Part shown: positions 24,288-35,400 of the stretch, in pieces | How the letters are laid out: each line of letters opens with the position of its first letter | Numbering within the stretch: position 1 is the first letter of the stretch | Source of the DNA: Sinonovacula constricta | Taxonomy: Eukaryota > Mollusca > Bivalvia > Cardiida > Solecurtidae | Assembly: GCA_007844125.1 (NCBI GenBank) | Contig: CM017567.1 | Span: 17,590,396-17,654,395 of the forward strand | DNA length: 64,000 nt | Direction of reading: 5' to 3' | The notes under the pieces: generated by a model | Seen by the model: the letters and a program-made list of their open reading frames with translations, nothing else | Told to the model about the DNA's origin: nothing | The model's database searches: none | Program-made: the position numbers and the translations under genes

Positions 24288-24708
24288 TGTTGTTGCAACA
24301 AACTTCTTCGGTCTTAGCACGTTGCTTACTTCAACTGTGTGTATGCATGCAAATCGTACCTTTTCATTCACTGCAAACTACATCGTGAGTATGATATCCG
24401 CACCAGTCGCAATATCCTGTAATAAAGCAGAACAGAGCCGACATAAATTTCTTTACAACGAGGTTGATCCGCATCTGATGCAAGGGTCGTTGATTTATAA
24501 CTCCTCAGCCCCTCACCGAGTGGGTTTACGTCTCGATCGCTTCTTAAAGCTGCGACTTCAACCTATAGCCATTTCCAAAACCAATCATAACTGTAGATCA
24601 CCGTTCTAGACGACCTGTTGATGTAAATGAATAGACAGTTCAGTAGATTAATAAGTTCAGTCGTTTCTTGCATATATTGTGATAAATTTACTTTCCTTAT
24701 AAGATTTT

Positions 24709-24728
24709 GTGTGTGTGTGTGTGTGTGT
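24709..24728 (+). repeat. (GT)n microsatellite
   Basis: About ten GT dinucleotides, next to a T-run. Confidence 0.85.
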
Positions 24729-24737
24729 TGTTTTTTT

Positions 24738-24972
24738 TAATAATATTATTATTATCATTATATAGCGAGGTCCAGCTATTTCGGTGAAGGAAGTCCCAAG
24801 GCATATGTCTTGGTAGCACCACAGGCGCACCACAAGTCATCTGGACGACAGTTGCACATGAAGTCCTTTGTCCACAACGGGACCTAAACTCTCGCGCTGA
24901 GAGTCTGGGCAGTCAGAGGAGTTACAAATCGGCGACTCTACCACTTGGTCACGAGGGCCCTCTCATTTTTCT
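24738..24972 (-). repeat. tRNA-derived SINE-like element, minus strand
   Basis: Read on the minus strand, the element starts near 24964 with GGCCCTCGTGACCAAGTGGT and GAGTC. This resembles the A-box and D-arm of a class II (Ser/Leu-like) tRNA. A degraded B-box follows (GAGAGTTTAGGTCCCG near 24884-24899). A body of about 140 bases then leads to an (ATT)n-like tail at 24738-24762. A head, body and simple-repeat tail in this order is the usual SINE structure. The B-box mismatch makes it an old copy. It lies in the spacer of the inverted duplication. Confidence 0.5.
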
Positions 24973-25628
24973 AAGATAAGGTTATTAGTAGCAATGTGGA
25001 CAAGTATAATGTTCTGTTTTCTTGTGTTTAAAGGCATCTCGAAAGGAATGTGGTATCCCACTGAGCCAGGCCCCCACATGCTTTGACCAGACCTGCTAAT
25101 TGCTAGTCATCACTGCAGGGAGTCTTTAGCCAACATAGTACTAATCTGTCACAGTAATACCTCTGATGGGTTAATGCAAAACTAAGTTACCTGCTAGTAT
25201 GGATGTGAGACAGTAGGCTAGTTTTACACAAAGCCACAAACATTATTGTTAGTGATAATGTGGGTTGTTTACTTTATGATCCCTTACAAATTCTTTATTG
25301 CATTAAATACTAGGTGTCAATTTTGTAACTGCAGGATTATGTATTTATTTCATAGCTAAATTATTAATTTTGAAAAAAACATGAGAGTTACAAGTTTAAG
25401 TATTCAAAATGACTCTGAAGGACATTATTCTGACAATGGATGACTTTTTAATTTGCTTTTGTTAGAAACGTTTCGTTACATTTTACAAATCAAAATAAAA
25501 TATAACTTTAAATATATATGAGAACTAAAAGAATGAAAGAAATAACAAAATGTATAAGAAATAACAAAATCAACCAACAAAGTAAGAAAGAAAACAAATA
25601 AAGATTTATATATATCTTTATTTGTTTT
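24973..25628. other. Spacer sequence of the inverted duplication, no gene
   Basis: AT-rich, ending in A-rich sequence with AAGAAATAACAAAAT repeated twice near 25535-25570. Nothing coding is recognised. Confidence 0.45.
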
Positions 25629-27256
25629 CTGTAATTCGATATCCGGAACGTTTGACAGGCGGCATCGTTTTTATTCCATTTCCAAAGCCGAAACGTAACT
25701 TGGACAAATGTAAAAGATGGATAAAATCATGTAATCGTGAACACCACCAGTTGATTGTTGAAAAAGTCGACGGAAATTACAACTTGTATCGTCTAACGCA
25801 TTCTCGTTTTAATATATATGTATATATTCCATCTTTGTTATGACCTACTGCAGTAACTTCTACTCAGATCAAAGAAATAGATCCCCTGTAACTTGAGTAA
25901 CATCGGACGATTTCGTTGTGATATATGGTAACACAAATAATAAACACATTATCAAAGGTTAACTGCATTTATAAATCGTGGATTTAATGTAATAATGAAA
26001 ATTACCCGGATTTACACTAACAGTATGCGTCTGTAACGGAATTTAGGCCGATCGTCATGTGAACACTGTGTGGCTCTTTCGTTGTGATCGGAAAACACTA
26101 GAAATAACGTTAATTTTTACTTCGATCTAAAAGTCAACCTGACTGAATGAATGTAAGATTCATTTGCGTATCGTCTGGCTTGAATTATTTGCCGAAGTGA
26201 CGATTTTCTTAGCATAAAATGCTCACCAATGTTCGCTGGTAGATCGCTTCAACAGGCAGCCATGTTTGTTGACAATGGGTCTTACTGGGATTAACATCCG
26301 ATTAAAATATGGTGCAGAGTATACTTTAACATTACATTTTATAGCATTTCAAATCTGGTGTTAATTGCAATAATTATTGAAGTTTGCTCCACTTACCTTT
26401 TAACAAGATGCCGCATAGGTGCGAAATGTATTGCTTTAATTTTTAAACCTCCCGCTTTTGTTATTATGGATATTCCACATTAGGTGTTAATTATATGTTC
26501 TGATCAAGACAAATAATAACCACTTCAATTTTCAACACATTCTTTTCAACTGCACCTGTGTTATTCAATTTTCTTACCAACAAAACATAGAAAACATTTA
26601 TCGCTTTAATTGTGTTAATTTTCAAAGCAGTCATAATTATTTTACATATCTCGCTCACAAACGATAATACATTTGTCATGCATTGTAATTTATGTTTTAA
26701 TGTTCATATCTTACATTTAATATTTCATACAAGTAACGCACACAATATTTAGTACATACAATAATATTTTCATTGGAGATGATATGAATTGTGTTGACAC
26801 ATGTTTATTGTTATTTATGCCCCTATCAACGAATTGTTGATATATATTATGTAATATATGAATACATATATACATTAAAATCGTTTATTATGTCTTTGTG
26901 GTGTCTTTGTGTGTCTTTGCATGTCTTTTGCAGTGTTTCGTAGGACCGTTGACAATAGAGTAATGACCCGATCGACGATAAGATGTCCAAGGTTATCAGA
27001 TAGTGGGTCACGTGACTCGGTGGGCGGAGCAATCTACCCGCGAGCGTAATGTTAATTGTCCAAAGTCAGTGATACGGATTGAGCTAACTGTGCCACGGGT
27101 AAAAGAGAATCGTGGAATCTCATGAACTGAAAACTTCGAAATATCGACAGCTCGTGCAGACATGCAGAGTCATGTGGTGGAAGATATGTATTCTCCTGGT
27201 ACAGGTTTTTCCTTCTCAGTCGATATGGAAGATTCGAAAGACTGCAGCCCATGCTC
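25629..27256 (-). repeat. Right arm of the inverted duplication
   Basis: This 1628-base reverse-complement copy of 22087-23722 has essentially one substitution and one 8-base deletion (AGATAGTC-like bases missing at 25637). The breakpoints cut through features that are continuous at the left locus. It therefore looks like the derived copy. The break at 25629 abuts AT-rich sequence containing TTTATTTGTTTTCT. Confidence 0.9.
25637..25830 (+). pseudogene. Truncated inverted copy of the THAP exon
   Basis: The frame is identical to the THAP exon at 23558-23748 from RYPERLTGG onward, but the first 14 codons, with both N-terminal zinc-ligand cysteines (Cys5, Cys10), are absent. The 8-base deletion at its start replaces the natural upstream sequence. 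Without these ligands it cannot form a THAP zinc finger. It is a by-product of the inverted duplication. Confidence 0.7.
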
Positions 27257-27736
27257 CGGCTAAAGATACCGAGAGGGCATCGACTTGGCTACATTGTAGC
27301 AAACCGAACTGGCAGCTTACGGTAAAGGAGCACAGGGTGATCACACGAAATGCTCCTCCACCAGGAGGATGTACTTACTGTTAAAGACAATGAACCACCT
27401 GATGATGGATGGTCACTTGGTTGATAAAGCCTACGATAGCATTTAGTAAAAAACGCTGTCCTCATGTAAGATTGTTTATCTTTCTGACGCTTTTATTGTC
27501 ATTTAGAACTGAACAGTGAACAACACTTTTAGTATCATACAATTAAAGACCAATTATAAATAGAACTTTCGTGTTTCGTTTACGGCGTATCAATTTTGTG
27601 CCAAAGGATTCAGTAATGACGTCCAGCGTGTGCTGGTACTTGTATATAACTGATCAGAGTAATGAAATGCGCAATGGACATAGCCATCTGAAAACATACA
27701 AAAAATCCTCCTAGCATCAAAATAATATCGTGTTAT
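27257..27736. other. Flank beyond the right arm, no gene recognised
   Basis: A few short frames (for example one ending with DGHLVDKAYDSI before a TAG at about 27444) look mildly protein-like but have no start, splice or family support. Confidence 0.35.
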
Positions 27737-27866
27737 TGTAGCCGGGTGATAGAGAGAAAATGTGTAAGCGGTCAGGTTAGCTCAGTCGGAAGAGTATTCG
27801 TCCTATTAGCGAAGGGTCCCGGGTTCAAGTCCCGGACTGACTGCACATTTTTCTCCCTATGTTACA
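27737..27866 (+). mobile_element. 130-bp element: tRNA-like core in inverted repeats, copy 1
   Basis: The core at 27769-27843 has an A-box (TTAGCTCAGTCGG), a foldable anticodon stem (TTCGT/GCGAA), a perfect T-arm (CCGGG TTCAAGT CCCGG) and a seven-pair acceptor-like closure (CGGTCAG with CTGACTG). The anticodon-loop base before the would-be anticodon is C rather than the near-universal T. Four bases rather than two separate the acceptor and D stems. It is therefore tRNA-derived and not a working tRNA gene. The core is bounded by inverted termini: TGTA...ATAGAGAGAAAATGTG on the left and CACATTTTTCTCCCTATGTTACA on the right, written here with an offset. A second copy lies 255 bases downstream. 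Confidence 0.65.
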
Positions 27867-27991
27867 ATGGCGCCTAACGTAAATGACCCGCGGTCGTTAC
27901 GGTACAAAAGCTTGAGAAGTGCTTGTGAATTGTATGTGGAGCATATGGTTTGTGGAAATTCGTGGACGAATTTCAAATTGCCCCGGGTGTA

Positions 27992-28121
27992 TGTAGCCGG
28001 GTGATAGGGAGAAAATGCGTAAGCGGTCCGGTTAGCTCAGTCGGAAGAGCATTCGTCCTGTTAGTGAAGGGTCCCGGATTCAAGTCCCAGACTGACTGCA
28101 CATTTTTCTTCCTATGTTACA
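27992..28121 (+). mobile_element. 130-bp element: tRNA-like core in inverted repeats, copy 2
   Basis: This has the same length and layout as the copy at 27737-27866, differing at only about a dozen positions. The core is at 28024-28098. The D-arm pairs perfectly (GCTC...GAGC), while the B-box has changed to GGATTCAAGTCCC and the anticodon stem has become TTCGT/GTGAA with wobble pairs. The inverted termini are GATAGGGAGAAAATGCG on the left and CACATTTTTCTTCCTATGTTACA on the right. The two copies are direct repeats separated by 125 bases of unrelated sequence. Confidence 0.65.
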
Positions 28122-29054
28122 TTTTTTATACTTTTGTTTGCTTTCCACGTTACTTTCATTGTGAAATAGGCAATGTTTAATGTTTTTATTTGACACAGAA
28201 CACAGCCATTGAGATGACAAATTAACGCCCATTTTTGATTCAGCGTAAGAACATATCTTGCAAAAGCGCAAGACACACGGTTCGCACCCCATGAGCTAGC
28301 AAGTGTGTATAAAATGGTAAAAATAAAAGAGTAGGTGGTCCGATGGGCAATATCCGGAAAATATGTCTGCATGGTAGATGCTTCGGAAATTCATTAGTTT
28401 ATATAAGGCTTACCCTGAAACTTCTGTACAATGTGTCTTCCAAAAATCACAACATACTTACATAAGGAATTGTACTTTGAAAGAGGTGCAAACAATAACA
28501 CTTGAGAGGAAAAATGACAGACACATTTACACCTGATATTAAATGACAGTTACCGTCTGGAAACGACATAAAGGCCCATAGACAGGCCGTGGTGCTTCAA
28601 CTGGGTTTATCTGACCCGATCTCTCGGTCCTTCCTCACATCGTGCCATTCTGATTGGCGGAACAAAGACCCGTGTGAATATAAGTATAAGAAGCCACTTT
28701 TTATTGATTTATTATCATTTTCATGTCAGTTATAGAACATTGTCAGTCTTTGGCAGCCTAACATTTATTCATGTACAAATTATGAAACTTTGCTAGAGAT
28801 AAGTCCAACTCCAAGTTGAGTCTAAGGTGATAATCACCCAGTGGTGGTTGTTTATCACAGAGGATGGGTACGCTAACGATTTACTACAATGGCATAATAC
28901 AACAAACACTCACAGAAATAAATATATAAAGGCTTATTTGATATTTCGGACCCACGTGGAGGCTGCCTGTTAGTTGTTGACTGTTAATTTATCAAAGCTT
29001 GGAGAAAATTCGATGATACTTGTTGAAATCTTGCCTATTCACAATTACAAATGT
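28122..29054. other. Intergenic, no gene seen
   Basis: Contains an inverted CCAAT-like CTGATTGGCGG near 28651 followed by a TATAAGTATAAG stretch near 28679. This vaguely resembles a promoter, but no ORF of note follows. Confidence 0.35.
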
Positions 29055-29818
29055 AATCCTATCCCATCCAATCCCATTCTATCCCATCCTATCCTATCCT
29101 ACCCTATCATATCCTATATTATCCTATCCCACCTTATCCTATCCTATCCCATCCTACTGTATCTCATCCTATCCCATTATGTCCTACCTTTTCCCATCCT
29201 ATCATACCCTATCCCATCCTATCCTATTCCATCGTATCCCTACCTACCCCATCCAATCCCACCTTATCCCATCCTACCCTACCTTATCCCATCCTATCCC
29301 ATCGTATCCCATCCTACCTCATCCTATCCCACCCTATCCCATCATATCCTACCCTATTCCATCCTATCCCATCGTATCCCACCCTACCCCATCCTATCCC
29401 ATCCTATCCCATCCTATCCCATCCTATCCTACCCTATTCCATGCTATCCCATCGTATCCCACCCTACCCCACCCTACTCCACCCTATCCCATCCAATCCC
29501 ATCCTATCCCATCCTATCCCATCCTATCCCATCGTATCCCACCCTACCCCATCCTATCCTACCCCATCCCATCCTATCCCGCCCTATCCTACCCATCCCA
29601 CCCTATCCTATCCTACCCTATCATATCATATCATATCCTATCCTACCCCATCCTATCTCATCCTATCCCATCCTATCCCATCGTATCCCACCCTACCCCA
29701 AACTATCCTACCCCATCCCATCCTATCCCGCCCTATCCTATCCTATCCTATCCTATCATATCCTACCCCATCCTATCCTACCCCATCCCATCTTATCCTA
29801 CCCTATCCCACCATTCTG
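29055..29818 (+). repeat. Pentanucleotide array (TCCCA/TCCTA)n
   Basis: About 150 pentamers, mainly ATCCC, ATCCT, ACCCT and ACCCC. They are strictly pyrimidine-rich on the plus strand, with A as almost the only purine. All three plus frames stay open because the unit is five bases long and stop codons are rare. The resulting Pro/Ser/Tyr/Ile-rich ORFs (up to 300 codons) are repeat translations without any flanking coding evidence. Confidence 0.95.
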
Positions 29819-31039
29819 TTTTGGAATGACATTTTTTAAAACGTATGACCGATACAGTAGTAAACATAATCTGTAAATTTTAAGTAAGCTACGTCTTTTA
29901 TTTATTTTAATTATATAACAAGAAATAGTTGATAAAGAGCATCAAAGTCACCGTAAATAATCAGAAAGCTAAGAAAACAAAGCATATTAACGCCTATTAC
30001 TACTGTAGTTACTATTTTGAAATAGAATTCATTGTGCTGCTCACTGATTAGACTTGTAAGTGAATAACACTTTAATCTCGAGGGCGATACAATACAGATG
30101 TAAGCACGCCTATCTAATCAATGCTGTACTTAGTGTCCACATTCGGTACTTAATATACGTGGTACGACTTTGAAATGAAACGAAGTCTCCAACATCCGCA
30201 TTTATTCGGAAACTCTTTGCTGCATGCCAGAAAATATGTAAATGTAATTCTATGACATAATTTCCTTATCGCGATATGTCTCTAAAAGTAATATTCTTTT
30301 AAGAAAATAAAAACAATTGATAAAACATGAAAATATTACACATATAGCTTTCAAAGTGTTTAGAAATGTACGAAAATTAGTGCAGTTTGTCCAATAAAAA
30401 TTGTTATGAGTACATGGTCGCCTTTCTCGGCACCTCAACAACGTTTGAAGCCTTATCTAGTTATCGTTTGTTGCGGTCCTTTGTCTTGTCATGGATTCCA
30501 AAGGTCCTACATGTTGAGAAGTTAACATAATGGTCTAATAAATGTCCGACTGAATGTGACAATTAGGTATTCGACCGGAGTAACGAAAAGCTCACCAGAA
30601 ACATTAGTTGAACAATTAGCACGGATTTTTGTTTTTATTTTAAATATGAGCTGGATCCGTTTTTAGTATTTTACTGCCATAAACGTACATTTGTTCAAAA
30701 CTAGAGTTCTCTTTTTAAAACATTTTATCTACGCAGATATAGTTGTTTCTTAATTTGTTTGGTTTAATATCTGTATGTTAGACATGCAGACCAGCTCTTC
30801 ACTGTGACATTTAGTTTGATTAGTTTCTTTTTGTTTTGCTGCAGACTTATATTGCAATATAAAATCACTTCACCATTGACATATCACGTATTGTGTTATA
30901 TCACTGTGTATCACTGTATAATGTTAATTATCACTCAAGATTAAAATGTACATTGTTGAAAACCGTTCTGGTATTTAAAGGAAAACAATACGAAGGGACA
31001 CAAGGTGTTTATCTTAGGTCAACGTAATAATTTTACTAC
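29819..31039. other. AT-rich intergenic, no gene seen
   Basis: Stops are frequent in all frames. No repeat, RNA gene or coding exon could be supported. Confidence 0.5.
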
Positions 31040-31420
31040 TACGAAGACTTCCAGTCATTGCAAGTTGAAGCCCGTGGCAGAGAAGTAAGGTCGCCGACAC
31101 CACTGACTCGTTTGCCCCTCACAGCGAGGGTTCGAGCAGAAGGGCTGTGTCGTCTGGGTGACCAACGTGCTCCGATGGTTATACCTAGACATTTGTTTGG
31201 TAGACCATCCAGTGCAATGCAGATTCTTTCGTCCCTAGCGGGATTCGAGCACACGCGGTGAAAGGATGAGCAGGAGATGAGCTGGAAGTCGGCTACTGTA
31301 CCATTCAGCCCTGGGCGTCCGGCAATTGTACCATACTGACGACTGTACCGTCCAGCCCTGGGCGTCCGGCAACTGTACCATTCAGACGACTGTACCATTC
31401 AGCCCCGGGCGTCCCTGACA
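31040..31420 (-). repeat. tRNA-derived SINE-like element with triplicated head
   Basis: On the minus strand a class II tRNA-like head runs from GGACGCCCAGGGCTGAATGG (A-box near 31300-31320) to a B-box GTGCTCGAATCCCGC near 31240-31254. A body down to about 31040 follows. The A-box half is present three times in tandem (around 31298-31320, 31345-31368 and 31392-31414), spaced about 47 bases apart. The minus-strand ORF of 119 codons here is a repeat translation. The family cannot be named from sequence alone. Confidence 0.55.
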
Positions 31421-34032
31421 AACCATTGTTTGAAAAGCATTTGATAAATATAACTTTATACAGGGCGGTTCTCTGGGTTCTTTGACATGTTTAGTATTAG
31501 TCGACTGTCACAATAGTTAAAATCATGGTAAGGCAGTCTAAGTTTGGACAACACTGGGTTTGCTCCGATTGTACACGGCGTCGTCGTGTTATTTGTGCGC
31601 TTTGTGCGATCAGTTACAAACTTGATATGTTTACACATTCACAGTAGTGCTTAATAGCAATTTATTGAAAATTCATGCATATACCAATATAGATGTGTAA
31701 TTATCGTACGACTTTTCTTATGGAACATGCTTGAGCATTACGATTTTACAAAATTGTACGAGCGCAAAAAACAAAGCAAAACAAAACAAAAACAACTTAA
31801 AACAATATCTTTAAGATCTGCTTTATAACCAAACAAAGTATTTGATGCTGAAAGCTTGAAAGTGTGCCTACAACAACAGAGTTTCGGAGGCTTCAATATG
31901 TAAGTTCTTTGTATACTCAATTTAAGCATTGTTTATAACAAGAATTCTTGGGAACCTAATCTTTCAGAATTTCTTTGATGTAGGATTATTATGATTCATG
32001 TACTAGAAAGCTTTTTGCAGTGCTTCCTTCTCTGTCCTAACTGTCCATGCTGCAAGCGAGGAGGATTCAGGTCTTGTTATTGTTAAATGTCAATTACAGG
32101 AGAGGCAGACAATAAACAACAGTCAATGTGGCTGATAATTGATATTGGCATGGATTCATGAGTCAAAATAAATATTAAATGCCAGATACGGACAATTATA
32201 AATACCATGTAACTACTAGAGTCAGTAGGAAAGATGTTAATTATTATTTTTGCGACTTCTTTGTACCTACATATGTCTGTAGCTTTATAATAAGAGATAA
32301 AAGCACCAATGTGCTGTATGTAAAAATATTATTTATTTACGACAAATCATACAATTTACCATGTAGTTTTCTTAAAACTGATCAGATAAAACACACCGAC
32401 TTATTAACGAGTATTAAACTTACAAATTATTCTTATATTAAGAGCCTTTCGAAGAGCGGTCAACTTCGAGATAATATGCATTGAAACTGTTGTTATTTTT
32501 TACTATAAAGGGGGGTTGTCTTTTATCCAATAATGTGACAAATTGCAACAAATAATGCACTTTGCGTCCTCAAAATGACATAACAGTGCTCGGGACCACA
32601 GAGTGCTTTCCTATAGTAAAAATGTTTAGATTTGTATCGATAACTTGCGGATAATCAGTAATTCTTGTCAATAAGCATAAACCATGTTCATAAAACAATG
32701 TGTTTTTTTTTTCTAAAAATAAAATAAAGTATTAAGTATTCGCACACAAACTTACGCCGACAAGTATTTAACCTGACGTATGTATATATGGTTGTGTCAG
32801 CGTGTTTCTACGTATCTTTTAGTTTTATTCATTTTGTCAATGTATTAGACAAGATCTTTAACACTTTAATGCAGGACGGTGTCGTTTAGATGAACCCACC
32901 TGCAACCAGTTGTATTAACATGGTTCAAATATACCCACAGCATACCCTGGGTAGATATGACGGTAAGGTTACTACACCGGTAAAATCGTTTGTATAAACA
33001 CAGTGACCACTTGAGCTAGGTTACCAGTCAAAGTAAATTTTAACCCAGGGTAAATTAAATATAAAGTGTCCACATCAGTTAAGATCCCTTATATAGTAGC
33101 CATCTTTGATGGCAACTTCTAGGGATTTTCATCGGAACACCTCGGATAATTCACGAATGACAGCTCGGATGACAGCTCACTACATACAGTATGATGCGTG
33201 TAAAACTTCAATTTGTGGCCGCTTCAAATTTAAATCATCCAGGTTAAATTAACCCAGCGCAACCAACACACAGCTGTCAAACGACGACATTGTTTATGTT
33301 TTGTGCGAACTACATTTTAGGCATATTATTCCGACTAACGGCGAACAAAACGATCGTGATTTCAGTAAATATTATTGCACCAATGAGTTCCGATTGGGAT
33401 TTTCAGATGAATTGTATAGAAGTATACATTTTATTTTCTTGTAATTTCTTCCATTTGTGGTCCAAAAATTAAAAGTTATACACCATTGGAGAGCTTTTGC
33501 AATTCATATTTTTAGAATGCAATATTTTTTAAAATTAATAAATGCACAAAGAATGAATACACATAAATAAATCAATATATTAGCTCATCCTTAACCAAAA
33601 TGAATGGTGTAACTTTTTGGTTGTATTTTCTTTATCTTTTAATCTGTCAAAATATAGTTTTGATATTTAAAATACTTCATAAAAGCTGTCAAATTTGATA
33701 AATAAATCAGTAAAATAGACTGAACAATAAAAAAAAAATCAAAGTGGTGAGTTTAAAACAGCACATATTTCCAGATTTCAGACTGCATTAGCTTCTGCAA
33801 CTAAGGCAAAAGTAAATACGACGAGTACAGGTCGCAGCTGCCGAAAACGCTACCGGGAACGGTCCATGAAGTGTTGCCCAAGTTCGTAAAAAAGGGAGGA
33901 ACTGCAATGAAGTAGATAAATACATAGATCATTGTAATGTTATGAGTACCACACTTAATGAATATGAATTGAATAGCAATCATTTAAACCTTAATCTGAC
34001 CCAGCCAGAAAGCCTAAGTGAAACAGCGGAAT
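31421..34032. other. AT-rich intergenic, no supported gene
   Basis: A 101-codon plus-strand ORF with a true ATG (32179-32484) has AT-driven composition and no recognisable domain. Around 32930-33070 and 33235-33260, GGGTAAATTAA/TTAATTTAACC-like fragments recur in both orientations. They may be a small decayed inverted-repeat element, but the ends cannot be set. Confidence 0.4.
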
Positions 34033-35148
34033 TGTGTTACTAGCAAGATCTCCTGTAGTCTGTGCAGTTGTGTTACTAGCAAGATCTCCTGTCGTCTGTG
34101 CAGTTGTGTTACTAGCTAGATCTCCTGTCGCCTGTGCAGTTGTGTTACTAGCTAGATCTCCTGTCGTCTGTGCAGTTGTGTTACTAGCTAGATCTCCTGT
34201 CGCCTGTGCAGTTGTGTTACTAGCTAGATCTCCTGTCGTCTGTGCAGTTGTGTTACTAGCTAGATCTCCTGTCGTCTGTGCAGTTGTGTTACTAGCTAGA
34301 TCTCCTGTCGTCTGTGCAGTTGTGTTACTAGCCAGATCTTCTTTCGTCTGTGCAGTTGTGTTACTAGCAAGATCTCCTGTCGTCTGTGCAGTTGTGTTAC
34401 TAGCTAGATCTCCTGTCGTCTGTGCAGTTGTGTTACTAGCCAGATCTTCTTTCGTCTGTGCAGTTGTGTTACTAGCCAGATCTCCTGTCGTCTGTGCAGT
34501 TGTGTTACTAGCTAGATCTCCTGTCGTCTGTGCAGTTGTGTTACTAGCTAGATCTCCTGTCGTCTGTGCAGTTGTGTTACTAGCAAGATCTCCTGTCGTC
34601 TGTGCAGTTGTGTTACTAGCAAGATCTCCTGTCGTCTGTGCAGTTGTGTTACTAGCAAGATCTCCTGTCGTCTGTGCAGTTGTGTTACTAGCTAGATTTC
34701 CTGTCGTCTGTGCAGTTGTGTTACTAGCCAGATCTTCTTTGGTCTGTGCAGTTGTGTTACTAGCTAGATCTCCTGTCGTCTGTGCAGTTGTGTTACTAGC
34801 AAGATCTCCTGTCGTCTGTGCAGTTGTGTTACTAGCTAGATCTCCTGTCGTCTGTGCAGTTGTGTTACTAGCTAGATCTCCTGTCGTCTGTGCAGTTGTG
34901 TTACTAGCAAGATCTCCTGTCGTCTGTGCAGTTGTGTTACTAGCTAGATCTCCTGTCGTCTGTGCAGTTGTGTTACTAGCAAGATCTCCTGTCGTCTGTG
35001 CAGTTGTGTTACTAGCAAGATCTCCTGTCGTCTGTGCAGTTGTGTTACTAGCTAGATCTCCTGTCGTCTGTGCAGTTGTGTTACTAGCTAGATCTCCTGT
35101 CGTCTGTGCAGTTGTGTTACTAGCTAGATCTCCTGTCGTCTGTGCAGT
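34033..35148 (+). repeat. 36-bp minisatellite, 31 copies
   Basis: The unit GTTGTGTTACTAGC, then [T/A/C]AGATCTCCTG, then TCGTCTGTGCA is 36 bases long and repeated 31 times with very few substitutions. Since 36 is divisible by three, a frame encoding a hydrophobic 12-residue repeat (VVLLARSPVVCA) stays open for 372 codons, but it has no ATG at its start and no flanking coding support. Most units hold an AGATCT site. Variable sites (CTAG, CAAG, CCAG) form runs, indicating expansion by slippage or unequal exchange. Confidence 0.95.
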
Positions 35149-35159
35149 GTAAACAATAG

Positions 35160-35400
35160 ATATTAATCATCAAATATTAAAAATATTATATTTACTAGCA
35201 GATATTAACAACATACATTAATCAGCAAATATTAAATAGCTTATATTTACTAGCAGATATTAACAGCATATATTAATCAGCGAATATTAACCAGGAGATA
35301 TTTACCAATAAATATTAACCAGCAGATATTTACCAGGAGATATTAACCAGGAGATATTTACCAGAATATAGTAAGCACGAGATATTAACTCCAGCGGGTA
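35160..35400 (+). repeat. Degenerate short tandem repeat around GATATTAACCAG
   Basis: Loose repeats of AGATATTAACCAG, AGATATTTACCAG and CAAATATTAA, about 13-30 bases apart, directly follow the 36-bp array. They are diverged and AT-rich. Confidence 0.7.

Noticed and set aside
27769..28098. Two functional tRNA genes
   Set aside because: The base before the anticodon is C rather than T, the acceptor/D spacing is too long, and the surrounding inverted repeats indicate an element.
28974..29876. Long proline/serine-rich ORFs of 130-300 codons
   Set aside because: They are translations of a pentanucleotide array open in all three plus frames, with no flanking coding sequence.
32179..32484. 101-codon ORF with an ATG
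   Set aside because: Residue composition (Tyr/Lys/Ser/Ile) matches random AT-rich sequence, and no domain or regulatory context is visible.
34034..35152. 372-codon hydrophobic repeat ORF
   Set aside because: It begins at GTG, has no ATG, and follows exactly the 36-bp repeat. No promoter, splice or domain support.
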